Shown piece after piece: positions 18,010 to 25,126 of a stretch of DNA of 26,802 nucleotides. This DNA comes from Halocafeteria seosinensis (Eukaryota > Sar > Bigyra > Bicosoecida). Location of the stretch: contig LVLI01000028.1 of the NCBI GenBank assembly GCA_001687465.1, positions 1 to 26,802 on the forward strand, in the 5' to 3' direction. Numbering within the stretch: the stretch's first letter is position 1; every line of letters begins with the position of its first letter. The translations under genes and the position numbers were made by a program. The notes beneath the pieces were generated by a model that saw nothing but the letters and a program-made list of their open reading frames with translations, had not been told where the DNA came from and did no database searches.

Positions 18010-19779
18010 TTACTTAAGGAATCTATCTAAGGCTTTATCAGTAGCTTTTTCGACACCTTTATTTAGGACTTTATTACCCACTTTAGAGACTGTATTGCCC
18101 AATTTTCCAAGTAATTTTTTGCTTTTACCAGCTCCACCAATTTTTTGGTCAAGGTTTCTTTGTTCGGGCCATGATTCGGCTTTAAGGGCATCATCTTCGG
18201 TAAGGAATCCCCAAAAGAGTTGACTAACACCTTGATAATTATATAAAAACTCGGAGTCGACCAGAACAATACTTAATTCGAGGGTGTTGTAGGTGGTACT
18301 AGATGTTTGGTTTTCAACTGTAAGTTCAACTCTTAAGTTTGTATGTGTATTTACGCCGGGGGCTAAACCGGCTTGTAGTTCAATATCTTCACCGAAATCG
18401 AAAACCAGGGGGGCAGAAGTGAGAGGGATACGAGAACCGTCAGAATTAAGCCCGCGTCCTATAAAGGTTTCCCAGGGAATAGGGATATATTTACGGGTCA
18501 TTGTGTAGAGGTCAGCTTGTGTGAATGTTCGCAAGATATTAGCGTCATTACCCAATCGAATAGAACATGAATGAGGTACAAAATGAAAATCAGCATCTTG
18601 AGCTTCAAGATTTTCCCTGGGGATTCTAGCCATTGCAATCATTTTTTCGGATATGTTACTTAGTTGAATTTCATGAGATTGGATTTCTTTCTTTGCTCCT
18701 GGAACAAAATTAACAGGATCTCTTTTAGTTGTAACATCAAACCGGTACATTGGCAAGGTGTTAATAATAGACATTGGTGAATCTCTAGACAAAGGGGCTT
18801 GCATTGCCAAATAATGTAATTTTGGGTTTAGAAAAGGATTATTATTTCCGAAGTCTTCACCGGTAACTTCAAAGCGTGGATTCGTGGCAGTCGAATCGTT
18901 ACGGGCTAGTTTTGGAGAGTTTACAGTATCAAGATTTAATCTTAACTGTTTTACTCCCCATAATCCTTGATTATCCATTCCGTTTTCTCCATTAAAAATT
19001 AGAGGCGGAATCCAAGGAGTTGCTTCAAGGTGATACTTAACATAGATATCTATAGAATCACCATTTGAAAAAGCTTCTGAAGTTGACACATTAAGAGCTT
19101 TTGAATTATTTCCAGTGATTCCGTTAATACCAATTACAGTATTATTATTCGATGTGTAACCAGCACCGCCCGCTTGTAATTCATTTCCTTGAGGATCACA
19201 AAAAGCAATCGGAGCAAAAGCACCGTCGGGGACGTGTTGAGACTGTAAAGTCATATTTTGGTAGCTTGCTAGGGGGGTACTATTACTATTGGTTGCATCA
19301 TTGTAGCTTTGGAATCCAATATCAATATTTGAAGGAGTATGATATGAATTGGCTCTATTTTCGTTGTACATGACAAGATTTAATCCTTGAAAACATTCGG
19401 AAAGATCAACAGAAATTTGTTGGTTATTAATGGTCATTCTAGGGCTTTCAAACAGTCTATTAAGAGGATGATCCCTAAGGGCAATACTTTGGGGTACGTA
19501 CAAAGTAGTATTCGCATTTATATCTGCCCGAGCAGTAAGGGTAAATTTATGAATATAATCGGTATTCACTCTTAAATCACGTCTAATAACGGTATCATAA
19601 GAAGGAGGATCAAGTTGAAATTGAAGCCCTCTTTTGCTGTTTGAACTAGCATCATCATCTTGGGCGTTATAATTTCGACCACTGATGAGAGTTTTCATTT
19701 GGGGTTCAAGTGGTTTAACAAGATCAGGGTAGTCCTTGTAAATTTTGGGTTGAAATTTTGGATCTGAAATTAAACTCAT
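18010..19779 (-). CDS. Major capsid protein, double jelly-roll
   Basis: At 589 residues this is the right size for a Polinton-like virus or virophage-type major capsid protein. It is rich in beta-strand patterns. The N-terminal half has the family's typical first-barrel block, a basic/hydrophobic strand followed by RDHPLNRLFESPRMTINN, comparable to the 'FPL...tINN..vS' block in these capsid proteins. The second half has IPWETFIGRG and LRVELTVENQ, with ELSIVLVDSEFLYNY near the end. The last 40 residues are a Lys/Gly-rich tail (GAGKSKKLLGKLGN). Trimers of such proteins form the icosahedral shell. Its neighbours, the penton-like gene upstream and the packaging ATPase, match a capsid module. TATATAGA lies one base before the ATG. 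Confidence 0.85.
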   Translation of the reverse strand: MSLISDPKFQPKIYKDYPDLVKPLEPQMKTLISGRNYNAQDDDASSNSKRGLQFQLDPPSYDTVIRRDLRVNTDYIHKFTLTARADINANTTLYVPQSIALRDHPLNRLFESPRMTINNQQISVDLSECFQGLNLVMYNENRANSYHTPSNIDIGFQSYNDATNSNSTPLASYQNMTLQSQHVPDGAFAPIAFCDPQGNELQAGGAGYTSNNNTVIGINGITGNNSKALNVSTSEAFSNGDSIDIYVKYHLEATPWIPPLIFNGENGMDNQGLWGVKQLRLNLDTVNSPKLARNDSTATNPRFEVTGEDFGNNNPFLNPKLHYLAMQAPLSRDSPMSIINTLPMYRFDVTTKRDPVNFVPGAKKEIQSHEIQLSNISEKMIAMARIPRENLEAQDADFHFVPHSCSIRLGNDANILRTFTQADLYTMTRKYIPIPWETFIGRGLNSDGSRIPLTSAPLVFDFGEDIELQAGLAPGVNTHTNLRVELTVENQTSSTTYNTLELSIVLVDSEFLYNYQGVSQLFWGFLTEDDALKAESWPEQRNLDQKIGGAGKSKKLLGKLGNTVSKVGNKVLNKGVEKATDKALDRFLK

Positions 19780-19780
19780 T

Positions 19781-19788
19781 TCTATATA
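19781..19788 (-). promoter_or_regulatory. TATATAGA promoter motif of the capsid gene
   Basis: Minus-strand TATATAGA with one base between it and the ATG. Confidence 0.6.
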
Positions 19789-19860
19789 CTGAGTAATAGA
19801 AAAAAGTATTTAAAAAGTAAGATCAAAAAAGGGTTTTGGTTGAATAAATTCTATAGTTGA

Positions 19861-21111
19861 TTATCTTTCTTCAACATCTCGTTTTTGAAAAATCAAGGAT
19901 AAGTGAGCGGTACTTTGATTTGGCAATGTTAACGGTATTAATTTAGATGAGAATCGATCTCTATAGTAAAATTGGATTTTGATTTCTCGCATCGGTCTGG
20001 AATCAACTGAAGAAATAGTTAAAAAGGTGTATTCATTAGCGACGAATAATAAATTTTGTTGCCACGCGGTAGGGTTTTGTTTATCTATGGAGAATTCTGT
20101 AATAATATCTTGCATGTGGTCTTTTGTGATATCGTTAACTTTTCCGTATCTATTAGTTCCGTAATCTATAGGCTCGGTTTGAATAGCTGGAACAATATTC
20201 ATATTTTGAGCCACTACAACAATAGATTCAACTGGAGACCAATAGTGACCGAGTGCTTGAAATTCTTGAGTCATTTTGTAATAAGGTTCTTCAGTACCTT
20301 CACCAGAACCATTTAAAGGATTTAAAGAAACGATATTTCTTCCCAGATTACTCTGAAAATCAATTTCGAAATTTCTACCCAGGTCATCCGAATCAGAACC
20401 GTGAGAAAGAAAAGGTAAGTTACTAAAAACATTATATGAATTTTGATTAAAAAACAATTGCCAATGTTCGTTATTGAGGGTGTTTATATTTCCAAATCCT
20501 TCAGTAGGTGCGTAACAAGATACTCGGTTGGTTTCCGGGTCATAGTACAAAAAAGGATATGAATTTTCACCAATAGTAGGATCGAAACCATTTAAACCAA
20601 GTATATTTGAGAATGCTGTTTGAATAGCGTTGTTGAACATTGTTACAACGTGTTGGACCGAAAAACATTGATAGAATCCGTTTTCTATATCTTCAGGGGG
20701 AGGGGCTGACATATTTAACCGTTGAGAGTGATATTGAACAAATTGTTGATTATAGTGAGTTGTTCCACCTTGAACGACTTTTAAAGTGACGGAATATATT
20801 CCGTTTGTAGATGAATCTGTTTGTGTGAAAAAATGAAAAATAGGCAAATTTTGAGAAACTCCATCCAAATTAAATTTTCGGACAGCTGTTTTATATTTAC
20901 TTGGATTTTCAACAATGGGATTTTTTGAAGTTTCAATGAATTGACAATAAGGATTATTTGAGTCCCACATGGTTCTATCGGTTGCGTGGTTAATAATAGC
21001 TAAATCAACATATATATAATCGGGATCAGTTTCTTCTTCATCTGATTTTTGCACACTTAATTGATGGGTGAAAGGTGTACCGTCAGAAGTATAAAATTTC
21101 TGTTTTGACAT
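19861..21111 (-). CDS. Minor capsid (penton-like) protein
   Basis: A 416-residue beta-rich protein with the profile of the penton/minor capsid proteins that accompany double-jelly-roll capsids. It has an acidic N-terminal region, many Asn/Gln/Phe residues, and a final strand block (REIKIQFYYRDRFSSKLIPL) ahead of a basic end; 'I.I.F..RD......PL.LP' is a recurring ending in this group. It would occupy the fivefold vertices. It lies directly upstream of the capsid gene on the same strand and divergent from the packaging ATPase. The motif TATATAG runs into the A of its ATG. The role comes from position and pattern; the similarity is weaker than for the capsid. Confidence 0.65.
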   Translation of the reverse strand: MSKQKFYTSDGTPFTHQLSVQKSDEEETDPDYIYVDLAIINHATDRTMWDSNNPYCQFIETSKNPIVENPSKYKTAVRKFNLDGVSQNLPIFHFFTQTDSSTNGIYSVTLKVVQGGTTHYNQQFVQYHSQRLNMSAPPPEDIENGFYQCFSVQHVVTMFNNAIQTAFSNILGLNGFDPTIGENSYPFLYYDPETNRVSCYAPTEGFGNINTLNNEHWQLFFNQNSYNVFSNLPFLSHGSDSDDLGRNFEIDFQSNLGRNIVSLNPLNGSGEGTEEPYYKMTQEFQALGHYWSPVESIVVVAQNMNIVPAIQTEPIDYGTNRYGKVNDITKDHMQDIITEFSIDKQNPTAWQQNLLFVANEYTFLTISSVDSRPMREIKIQFYYRDRFSSKLIPLTLPNQSTAHLSLIFQKRDVEER

Positions 21112-21118
21112 CTATATA
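21111..21118 (-). promoter_or_regulatory. TATATAGA promoter motif of the penton-like gene
   Basis: The final A of TATATAGA is the A of the ATG, so the mRNA would be almost leaderless. Confidence 0.55.
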
Positions 21119-21201
21119 TAAAGATCATATTTTTTGAAAAGTGAAAAAACTCTTTAGTTTGGGCTTTTATTTTAGAGTTTTGACATTTAATAAAAAAACT
21201 C

Positions 21202-21207
21202 TATAGA
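21202..21207 (+). promoter_or_regulatory. TATAGA promoter motif of the packaging ATPase gene
   Basis: CTATAGAATATATG before the ATPase start: the motif core with a four-base spacer, in the 100-bp divergent gap. Confidence 0.5.
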
Positions 21208-21211
21208 ATAT

Positions 21212-22027
21212 ATGCCAAAACTTTATTTAGGAAATGAATATAATCCGGATGAAACAATTGGATTTGTCAAAAAACTTGATGGAACGGTAGAAGATCAAGT
21301 TGTCAATTTACATGAAGAACAATTAGGACAACCACCAGCAACAAAAGAGGAGGCTCAAATTGATTTGAATGGGGATTATTTTTTTTCTCCATTACCAAGA
21401 AAAGTCAAAAACAGATTTCCTTTTTGTACGTATTGTGCAGGCTGTAAAGGAAGTGGAAAGACCACATTGTTGTGCAATTGGGCAAACAATTATAAGGTAT
21501 TAACACAAAATCCAGTGTATTTAATAAGCTCGAAAGACTTTGATCCAACTATTGAAAAAGAACTAGGAGAAGATAACATAAAGAGAGTTGACACAAATGC
21601 ATTTGCACCAGATGAAGAGGGTAATAAGGAACATATACCTGACATTGACGATTTTGAAGATTCTTTGGTTTGTTTTGATGATTTTATGAACGATAGAGAT
21701 GCCGGTGAGATCTTGCATTTATTGAATGTTTTAGCTGAACGGGGGAGGGATAGAAGCATTTCTATTTTCTGTATTTTCCACAATGTTACCAATAGTCACA
21801 AAACAAAACTGATTTTGAACGAAAGCGACTATTTTATTATTTTTCCGAAACTTTTAAGTAATCATAATTTTAGGTATTTTTCGCAACAATACGGTAACAT
21901 AGATGATAAAAGACTGCTTAAGAAGCTCAAGAGAGACGCGGGAAACTATATAGTAATCTCGAACGGTCCAAAGTACATTGTTTCAGCTCAGTCGACTTAT
22001 TTACCTGATCATATATTTGATGATTAG
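21212..22027 (+). CDS. FtsK/HerA-family (A32-like) DNA-packaging ATPase
   Basis: A 271-residue P-loop ATPase with Walker A GCKGSGKTT (77-85), Walker B SLVCFDDF (151-158) and a following ISIFCIFHN strand (about 183-191) typical of the A32-like packaging ATPases of polintons, virophages and nucleocytoviruses. These motors drive viral DNA into the preformed capsid. The size fits the family. It is transcribed divergently from the penton/capsid cluster with 100 bp between, and converges on the 163-residue gene across a shared hairpin. Confidence 0.9.
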   Translation: MPKLYLGNEYNPDETIGFVKKLDGTVEDQVVNLHEEQLGQPPATKEEAQIDLNGDYFFSPLPRKVKNRFPFCTYCAGCKGSGKTTLLCNWANNYKVLTQNPVYLISSKDFDPTIEKELGEDNIKRVDTNAFAPDEEGNKEHIPDIDDFEDSLVCFDDFMNDRDAGEILHLLNVLAERGRDRSISIFCIFHNVTNSHKTKLILNESDYFIIFPKLLSNHNFRYFSQQYGNIDDKRLLKKLKRDAGNYIVISNGPKYIVSAQSTYLPDHIFDD

Positions 22028-22032
22028 TTTTA

Positions 22033-22058
22033 TATAATTCAATTCAATTTGAATTATA
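22033..22058. terminator. Hairpin between convergent ATPase and 163-residue genes
   Basis: Perfect 10-bp stem TATAATTCAA / TTGAATTATA with a 6-base loop in the 50-bp convergent gap, so it can serve both genes. Confidence 0.65.
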
Positions 22059-22077
22059 CTTTATTTCAATGGTTTTT

Positions 22078-22569
22078 TCAGCCTCTTATTAAAACACCAC
22101 CTTTGGGTTGATAAAGATTTTCTTGTTTCACTATATGACTGGCTTTCGGTAAGGAAACCCCTCGTTCTTTCATTACGTGTTTAACGAGCTCCCCACGGGA
22201 TTGAATTCCGTCAGAACCTCCACCTTTTCCCAAACCGAGAACATTATTAGCAGATTTATCAAAAGCTTTTCCGATATCTGTCAACAGTGCACCGCCTTTT
22301 TGTCCGCCTTGAGACCCCCCGGCAGCGTCAACAATTGCGTCGGTAATGGTTTTAAAGATACCGCCTTTCTTCTGAGCTCCACCTTTACCAAGTCCAAATG
22401 GGTTTGCAAAGGTATCACCAATGCTACCAACAGTTTCAAATAGACCTCCACCGACCTGGCCCACTTGATCCAAAAAATCAAGTTCAAGTCCTTGTTTTTC
22501 CATTTCATCATAGAGTTTATTCAAAAGCTGTTTAGCTTTCTTTTTATTTATCTTTTTCCCTTTCGCCAT
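22078..22569 (-). CDS. Gly/Lys-rich virion-type protein, 163 residues
   Basis: Lys-rich start, then long Gly-rich stretches (GGAQKKGG, GGSQGGQKGG, GLGKGGG) that alternate with short amphipathic helices. It ends with RGELVKHVMKERGVSLPKAS, a motif of the type 'LVK.iM.e.G.sLp.As..vk' seen in short proteins of several large dsDNA viruses. The composition resembles minor core or membrane-active virion proteins of the adenovirus/polinton lineage, but that is inference. Two tandem copies of the promoter motif precede the start. Confidence 0.65.
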   Translation of the reverse strand: MAKGKKINKKKAKQLLNKLYDEMEKQGLELDFLDQVGQVGGGLFETVGSIGDTFANPFGLGKGGAQKKGGIFKTITDAIVDAAGGSQGGQKGGALLTDIGKAFDKSANNVLGLGKGGGSDGIQSRGELVKHVMKERGVSLPKASHIVKQENLYQPKGGVLIRG

Positions 22570-22571
22570 AT

Positions 22572-22588
22572 TCTATATATTCTATATG
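22572..22588 (-). promoter_or_regulatory. Doubled TATATAGA promoter motif of the 163-residue gene
   Basis: On the minus strand, CATATAGA then TATATAGA with one base between, ending two bases before the ATG. This is the only doubled motif in the segment. Confidence 0.55.
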
Positions 22589-22597
22589 TAAAAAAAT

Positions 22598-23446
22598 TTA
22601 TTTCATATGTTTCCTTGTTTTGTTATTGAGTACATCAGAAATAGAATCACGAATATTAATCAAATTGTTTAAAGTTGGTTTATCCAAAGCTTCCAATATA
22701 TCTTTAACTTTGTTGGTTTTCATTGCAGTGGATAAATTCCAAAGAGTTTGTTTATAACCTTCCAAATCTGTTTGAAATTTTTGGTTACTCTTTTTAATTT
22801 TATGATTCTCTAATAGAAAAATAAGAGAGTCAACACCCTCACGCATTTGATGGAAAAAACCTAGCAAAGGATTATTCAAAATCTCTAAAATTTCATTATA
22901 CTTTTTTGGTTTATTTTGGAGCTTATAGAAAGAATACATTCTTTTTAATGATTTGTACAAATTTCCCTCATTTGCTTTTTCTTCTGCTTCTTTCTTGATA
23001 TTGTTTATCATATCTTTCTTTGGGGTTAATTCCTTATAAAATAAACTATTTGTAAACTCATGAAAAGAACCAGTAGAAGGCAAAAACGCTAAGACATCAA
23101 TTTTGAAAAATACTTTCTTGTTTTGTAGTTGACTTTTTAAACTCACTTCACCTTGGTAACCTTTTTTGATTTGGTCTTTTGACCACCTAATTTTATGGTT
23201 ATCGATTTCAGTTTTGACATCTCCCAAGTAAATATTCTTATTTGAGGAGAGTTTTTTTACTTTTTGTGAAAACTCTTTAACAACTTTATCAATATTGAGA
23301 TCATCTAAAAATTGATTTATATCATAATCCATTGTAAAATATACATTTGGATCTTGTTGAGATCCGGCTAAGTTCCATTTTTTTCCGAACGTAATCAGCT
23401 TAATAACTTCTTTTTCATCATTTGTCAAAAAACTCTTTCTTTCCAT
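22598..23446 (-). CDS. Viral protein of unknown function, possible nucleotidyltransferase-like fold
   Basis: A 282-residue protein with NIYLGDVKTEI (around 93-103), then KVFFKIDVLAF and STGSFHEFTNSLF, and a Lys-rich helical C-terminal half with KSLKRMYSFYKLQ. The order 'GD.K ... k.D..a .. g.f.E.sn' recalls uncharacterised nucleotidyltransferase-like proteins of nucleocytoviruses, but the match is from memory of pattern only. Its TATATAGA overlaps the stop region of the next gene upstream (7 bp gap), so transcription units overlap. Confidence 0.55.
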   Translation of the reverse strand: MERKSFLTNDEKEVIKLITFGKKWNLAGSQQDPNVYFTMDYDINQFLDDLNIDKVVKEFSQKVKKLSSNKNIYLGDVKTEIDNHKIRWSKDQIKKGYQGEVSLKSQLQNKKVFFKIDVLAFLPSTGSFHEFTNSLFYKELTPKKDMINNIKKEAEEKANEGNLYKSLKRMYSFYKLQNKPKKYNEILEILNNPLLGFFHQMREGVDSLIFLLENHKIKKSNQKFQTDLEGYKQTLWNLSTAMKTNKVKDILEALDKPTLNNLINIRDSISDVLNNKTRKHMK

Positions 23447-23453
23447 CTATATA
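23446..23453 (-). promoter_or_regulatory. TATATAGA promoter motif of the 282-residue gene
   Basis: The motif fills the 7-bp gap to the preceding gene's stop codon and shares its last A with the ATG. Confidence 0.55.
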
Positions 23454-24116
23454 TTATCGGACAATTTTTAAGGATTCTCTTTCCTCTCTTGGGTAGAGTG
23501 TCATATATTCGTTAATAGTTGGTATTTCTTTCACTTTGTTCCAATCCTCGGAGTTTGGAATATTTTCCACTTGATAATAGTATTTTTTCAAGTATTGAGC
23601 CTTTCTATAGACAATAAATGGGATTGGCTTTCGATATCTTCGCTTTTGTTTTCTGCATGGAATCAAACAAGACTTTTCTGTTTCTTCTTTACCCATCCAA
23701 TTCCCGAAAATTGGTCTGGTAGTTTTATAACTTATTTCATTTACATTATTCCCTAATTTTGGAAGAACGCAATAATCTAATGTTTGGTAAATTTTTATGG
23801 TATCTTCATAAGACAAACAAATATTTGGAAACATAAGCCAAATTTCATTATCTTTTCCAGCTAAATAAAAGAATTGGGTAGTTTCGCATAAATCAAAACG
23901 AACTTCAAGATGATGATATATTTTTATCATATAATTATTTAATTCTTCAATACTCGGTAATTTTTTGCATTTAACTACCACCCATAAGGGCAACTGATCA
24001 GTGTTTTCTTCATTAAATTGCTCAATAATGGAGTGGTGTTCCCCGTTCCAGCTTTGAATACATGCTTCTTGAGAAAGATTTATTGGAAGTTCATCAGGAT
24101 AAAGTAGGTGCGACAT
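23454..24116 (-). CDS. Viral protein of unknown function, 220 residues
   Basis: Acidic/aromatic N-terminal half, then a basic stretch CRKQKRRYRKPIPF around residue 155-170. The segment EIWLMFPNICLS followed by YKTTRPIFGNWMGKE vaguely recalls strands of archaeo-eukaryotic primases ('h.yFPni', 'RmyGs'), which the truncated helicase lacks, but the catalytic acids are not evident, so I do not call it a primase. It is divergent from the lipase gene with 55 bp between; TATATAGA lies two bases before the ATG. Confidence 0.6.
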   Translation of the reverse strand: MSHLLYPDELPINLSQEACIQSWNGEHHSIIEQFNEENTDQLPLWVVVKCKKLPSIEELNNYMIKIYHHLEVRFDLCETTQFFYLAGKDNEIWLMFPNICLSYEDTIKIYQTLDYCVLPKLGNNVNEISYKTTRPIFGNWMGKEETEKSCLIPCRKQKRRYRKPIPFIVYRKAQYLKKYYYQVENIPNSEDWNKVKEIPTINEYMTLYPREERESLKIVR

Positions 24117-24118
24117 CT

Positions 24119-24126
24119 TCTATATA
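24119..24126 (-). promoter_or_regulatory. TATATAGA promoter motif of the 220-residue gene
   Basis: Minus-strand TATATAGA followed by AG and the ATG, within a longer TA run. Confidence 0.55.
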
Positions 24127-24171
24127 TATAAATTTCTTATTTTTTTTACGACTTTCCAATATAGGAAGAAT

Positions 24172-25095
24172 ATGGAAGATACTCTATTAGATATATTAAT
24201 GCAACTTAGAAAACCAAAGAAGTCCAATAAATCTAAAAAAAAAGATACTGGAAAAACAAAAGGCAAAAAAAGAGCTTTTTTTAAAGATGATGAAGAAAAC
24301 CACACTTTTGATGAGAGTGGTAACCAAATACAAGAAGATTATGACCCAGTAACGTGCAAACATCCCAGTAATAAAACCTATTTTGAGGTTTGTAAAGCTT
24401 CTTACATGCCTCCCAAATCCAGACCACAAACAATTAACCAATGGTGGATTAGAATGCGAAAATTTTCGAGTAAAACTGTGGCTTGTTACCAAGATCGTGA
24501 AGCCAAAGTTATTTTGGTCGCCTACCGTGGTACAGAAAAAACAAGTGTCAGTGATTTATCTGCTGATAAAGATATTATGTTTAATAAACTTAATAGAACC
24601 GGACGTTTTCAGAAAGATTTGGAAACAACTCAAAAATTACTTGAAAATTTTCAAAGCTCTCATTGTATTTTTACCGTTGGACACTCTCTTGGTAATGCTA
24701 TTCAATTACAAATGAATAGAGATTTGGACAATTTTGCAAGGGCTGGAAGATCTTATAATGGAGCTCTCCAACCTAGGGATTTAATTCAAGTGTTTAAAAA
24801 TTATGATTATTGGTATATCAAAGGAGATCCATTATATAGTTTAAGTGGCAGATTTTTAAAAAAGAATTTGTATGTTTTCCCAGAAGTTAGCAAAAAAAGC
24901 CTGCAAAATCATGATTTAGATAACTTCAAAGGTTTGTCAGAAAAAGACGCAATTAAAAAACCAAAAGGAGGAAGAAAGAGACCAACTAAAAAAGATTTGG
25001 TAGGTTTAGGAATGGTTAGACACAAAGACAAAGTGCAACCGAGTGGAATGCCTTACCCACTGGAAGTATATTATAGAGAATCGGGAATTATGTAA
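24172..25095 (+). CDS. Class 3 lipase-like alpha/beta hydrolase
   Basis: At 307 residues it shows the lipase class 3 pattern: oxyanion strand VILVAYRGTE (113-122), nucleophile elbow VGHSLGNA (Ser172), Asp219 in IKGDPLYSLSG and His247 in LQNHDLDNF. All three triad members are present in order, so it is probably active on lipid esters. The first 40 residues are very Lys-rich (KSNKSKKKDTGKTKGKKR), resembling a nuclear or virion-core targeting tail. No signal peptide is present. Lipases occur in giant viruses and some Polinton-like viruses and may act on host or virion membranes. Upstream AATATAGGAAGAAT is a degenerate form of the promoter motif. Confidence 0.8.
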   Translation: MEDTLLDILMQLRKPKKSNKSKKKDTGKTKGKKRAFFKDDEENHTFDESGNQIQEDYDPVTCKHPSNKTYFEVCKASYMPPKSRPQTINQWWIRMRKFSSKTVACYQDREAKVILVAYRGTEKTSVSDLSADKDIMFNKLNRTGRFQKDLETTQKLLENFQSSHCIFTVGHSLGNAIQLQMNRDLDNFARAGRSYNGALQPRDLIQVFKNYDYWYIKGDPLYSLSGRFLKKNLYVFPEVSKKSLQNHDLDNFKGLSEKDAIKKPKGGRKRPTKKDLVGLGMVRHKDKVQPSGMPYPLEVYYRESGIM

Positions 25096-25115
25096 ATACA
25101 AAAATAAATATTATA

Positions 25116-25123
25116 TATATAGA
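25116..25123 (+). promoter_or_regulatory. TATATAGA promoter motif of the beta-helix gene
   Basis: TATATAGA followed by AAA and the ATG at 25127, in the 31-bp gap after the lipase gene. It decides the start at 25127 over the upstream ATG at 25043, which lies inside the lipase gene. Confidence 0.65.
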
Positions 25124-25126
25124 AAA

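Noticed and set aside
23454-24116. Calling the 220-residue protein a primase
   Set aside because: Two strand-like matches are not enough, and the metal-binding acids of the primase fold cannot be located.
25043-25126. An earlier start for the beta-helix protein at 25043
   Set aside because: It overlaps the lipase coding end, and the promoter motif lies between it and the ATG at 25127.
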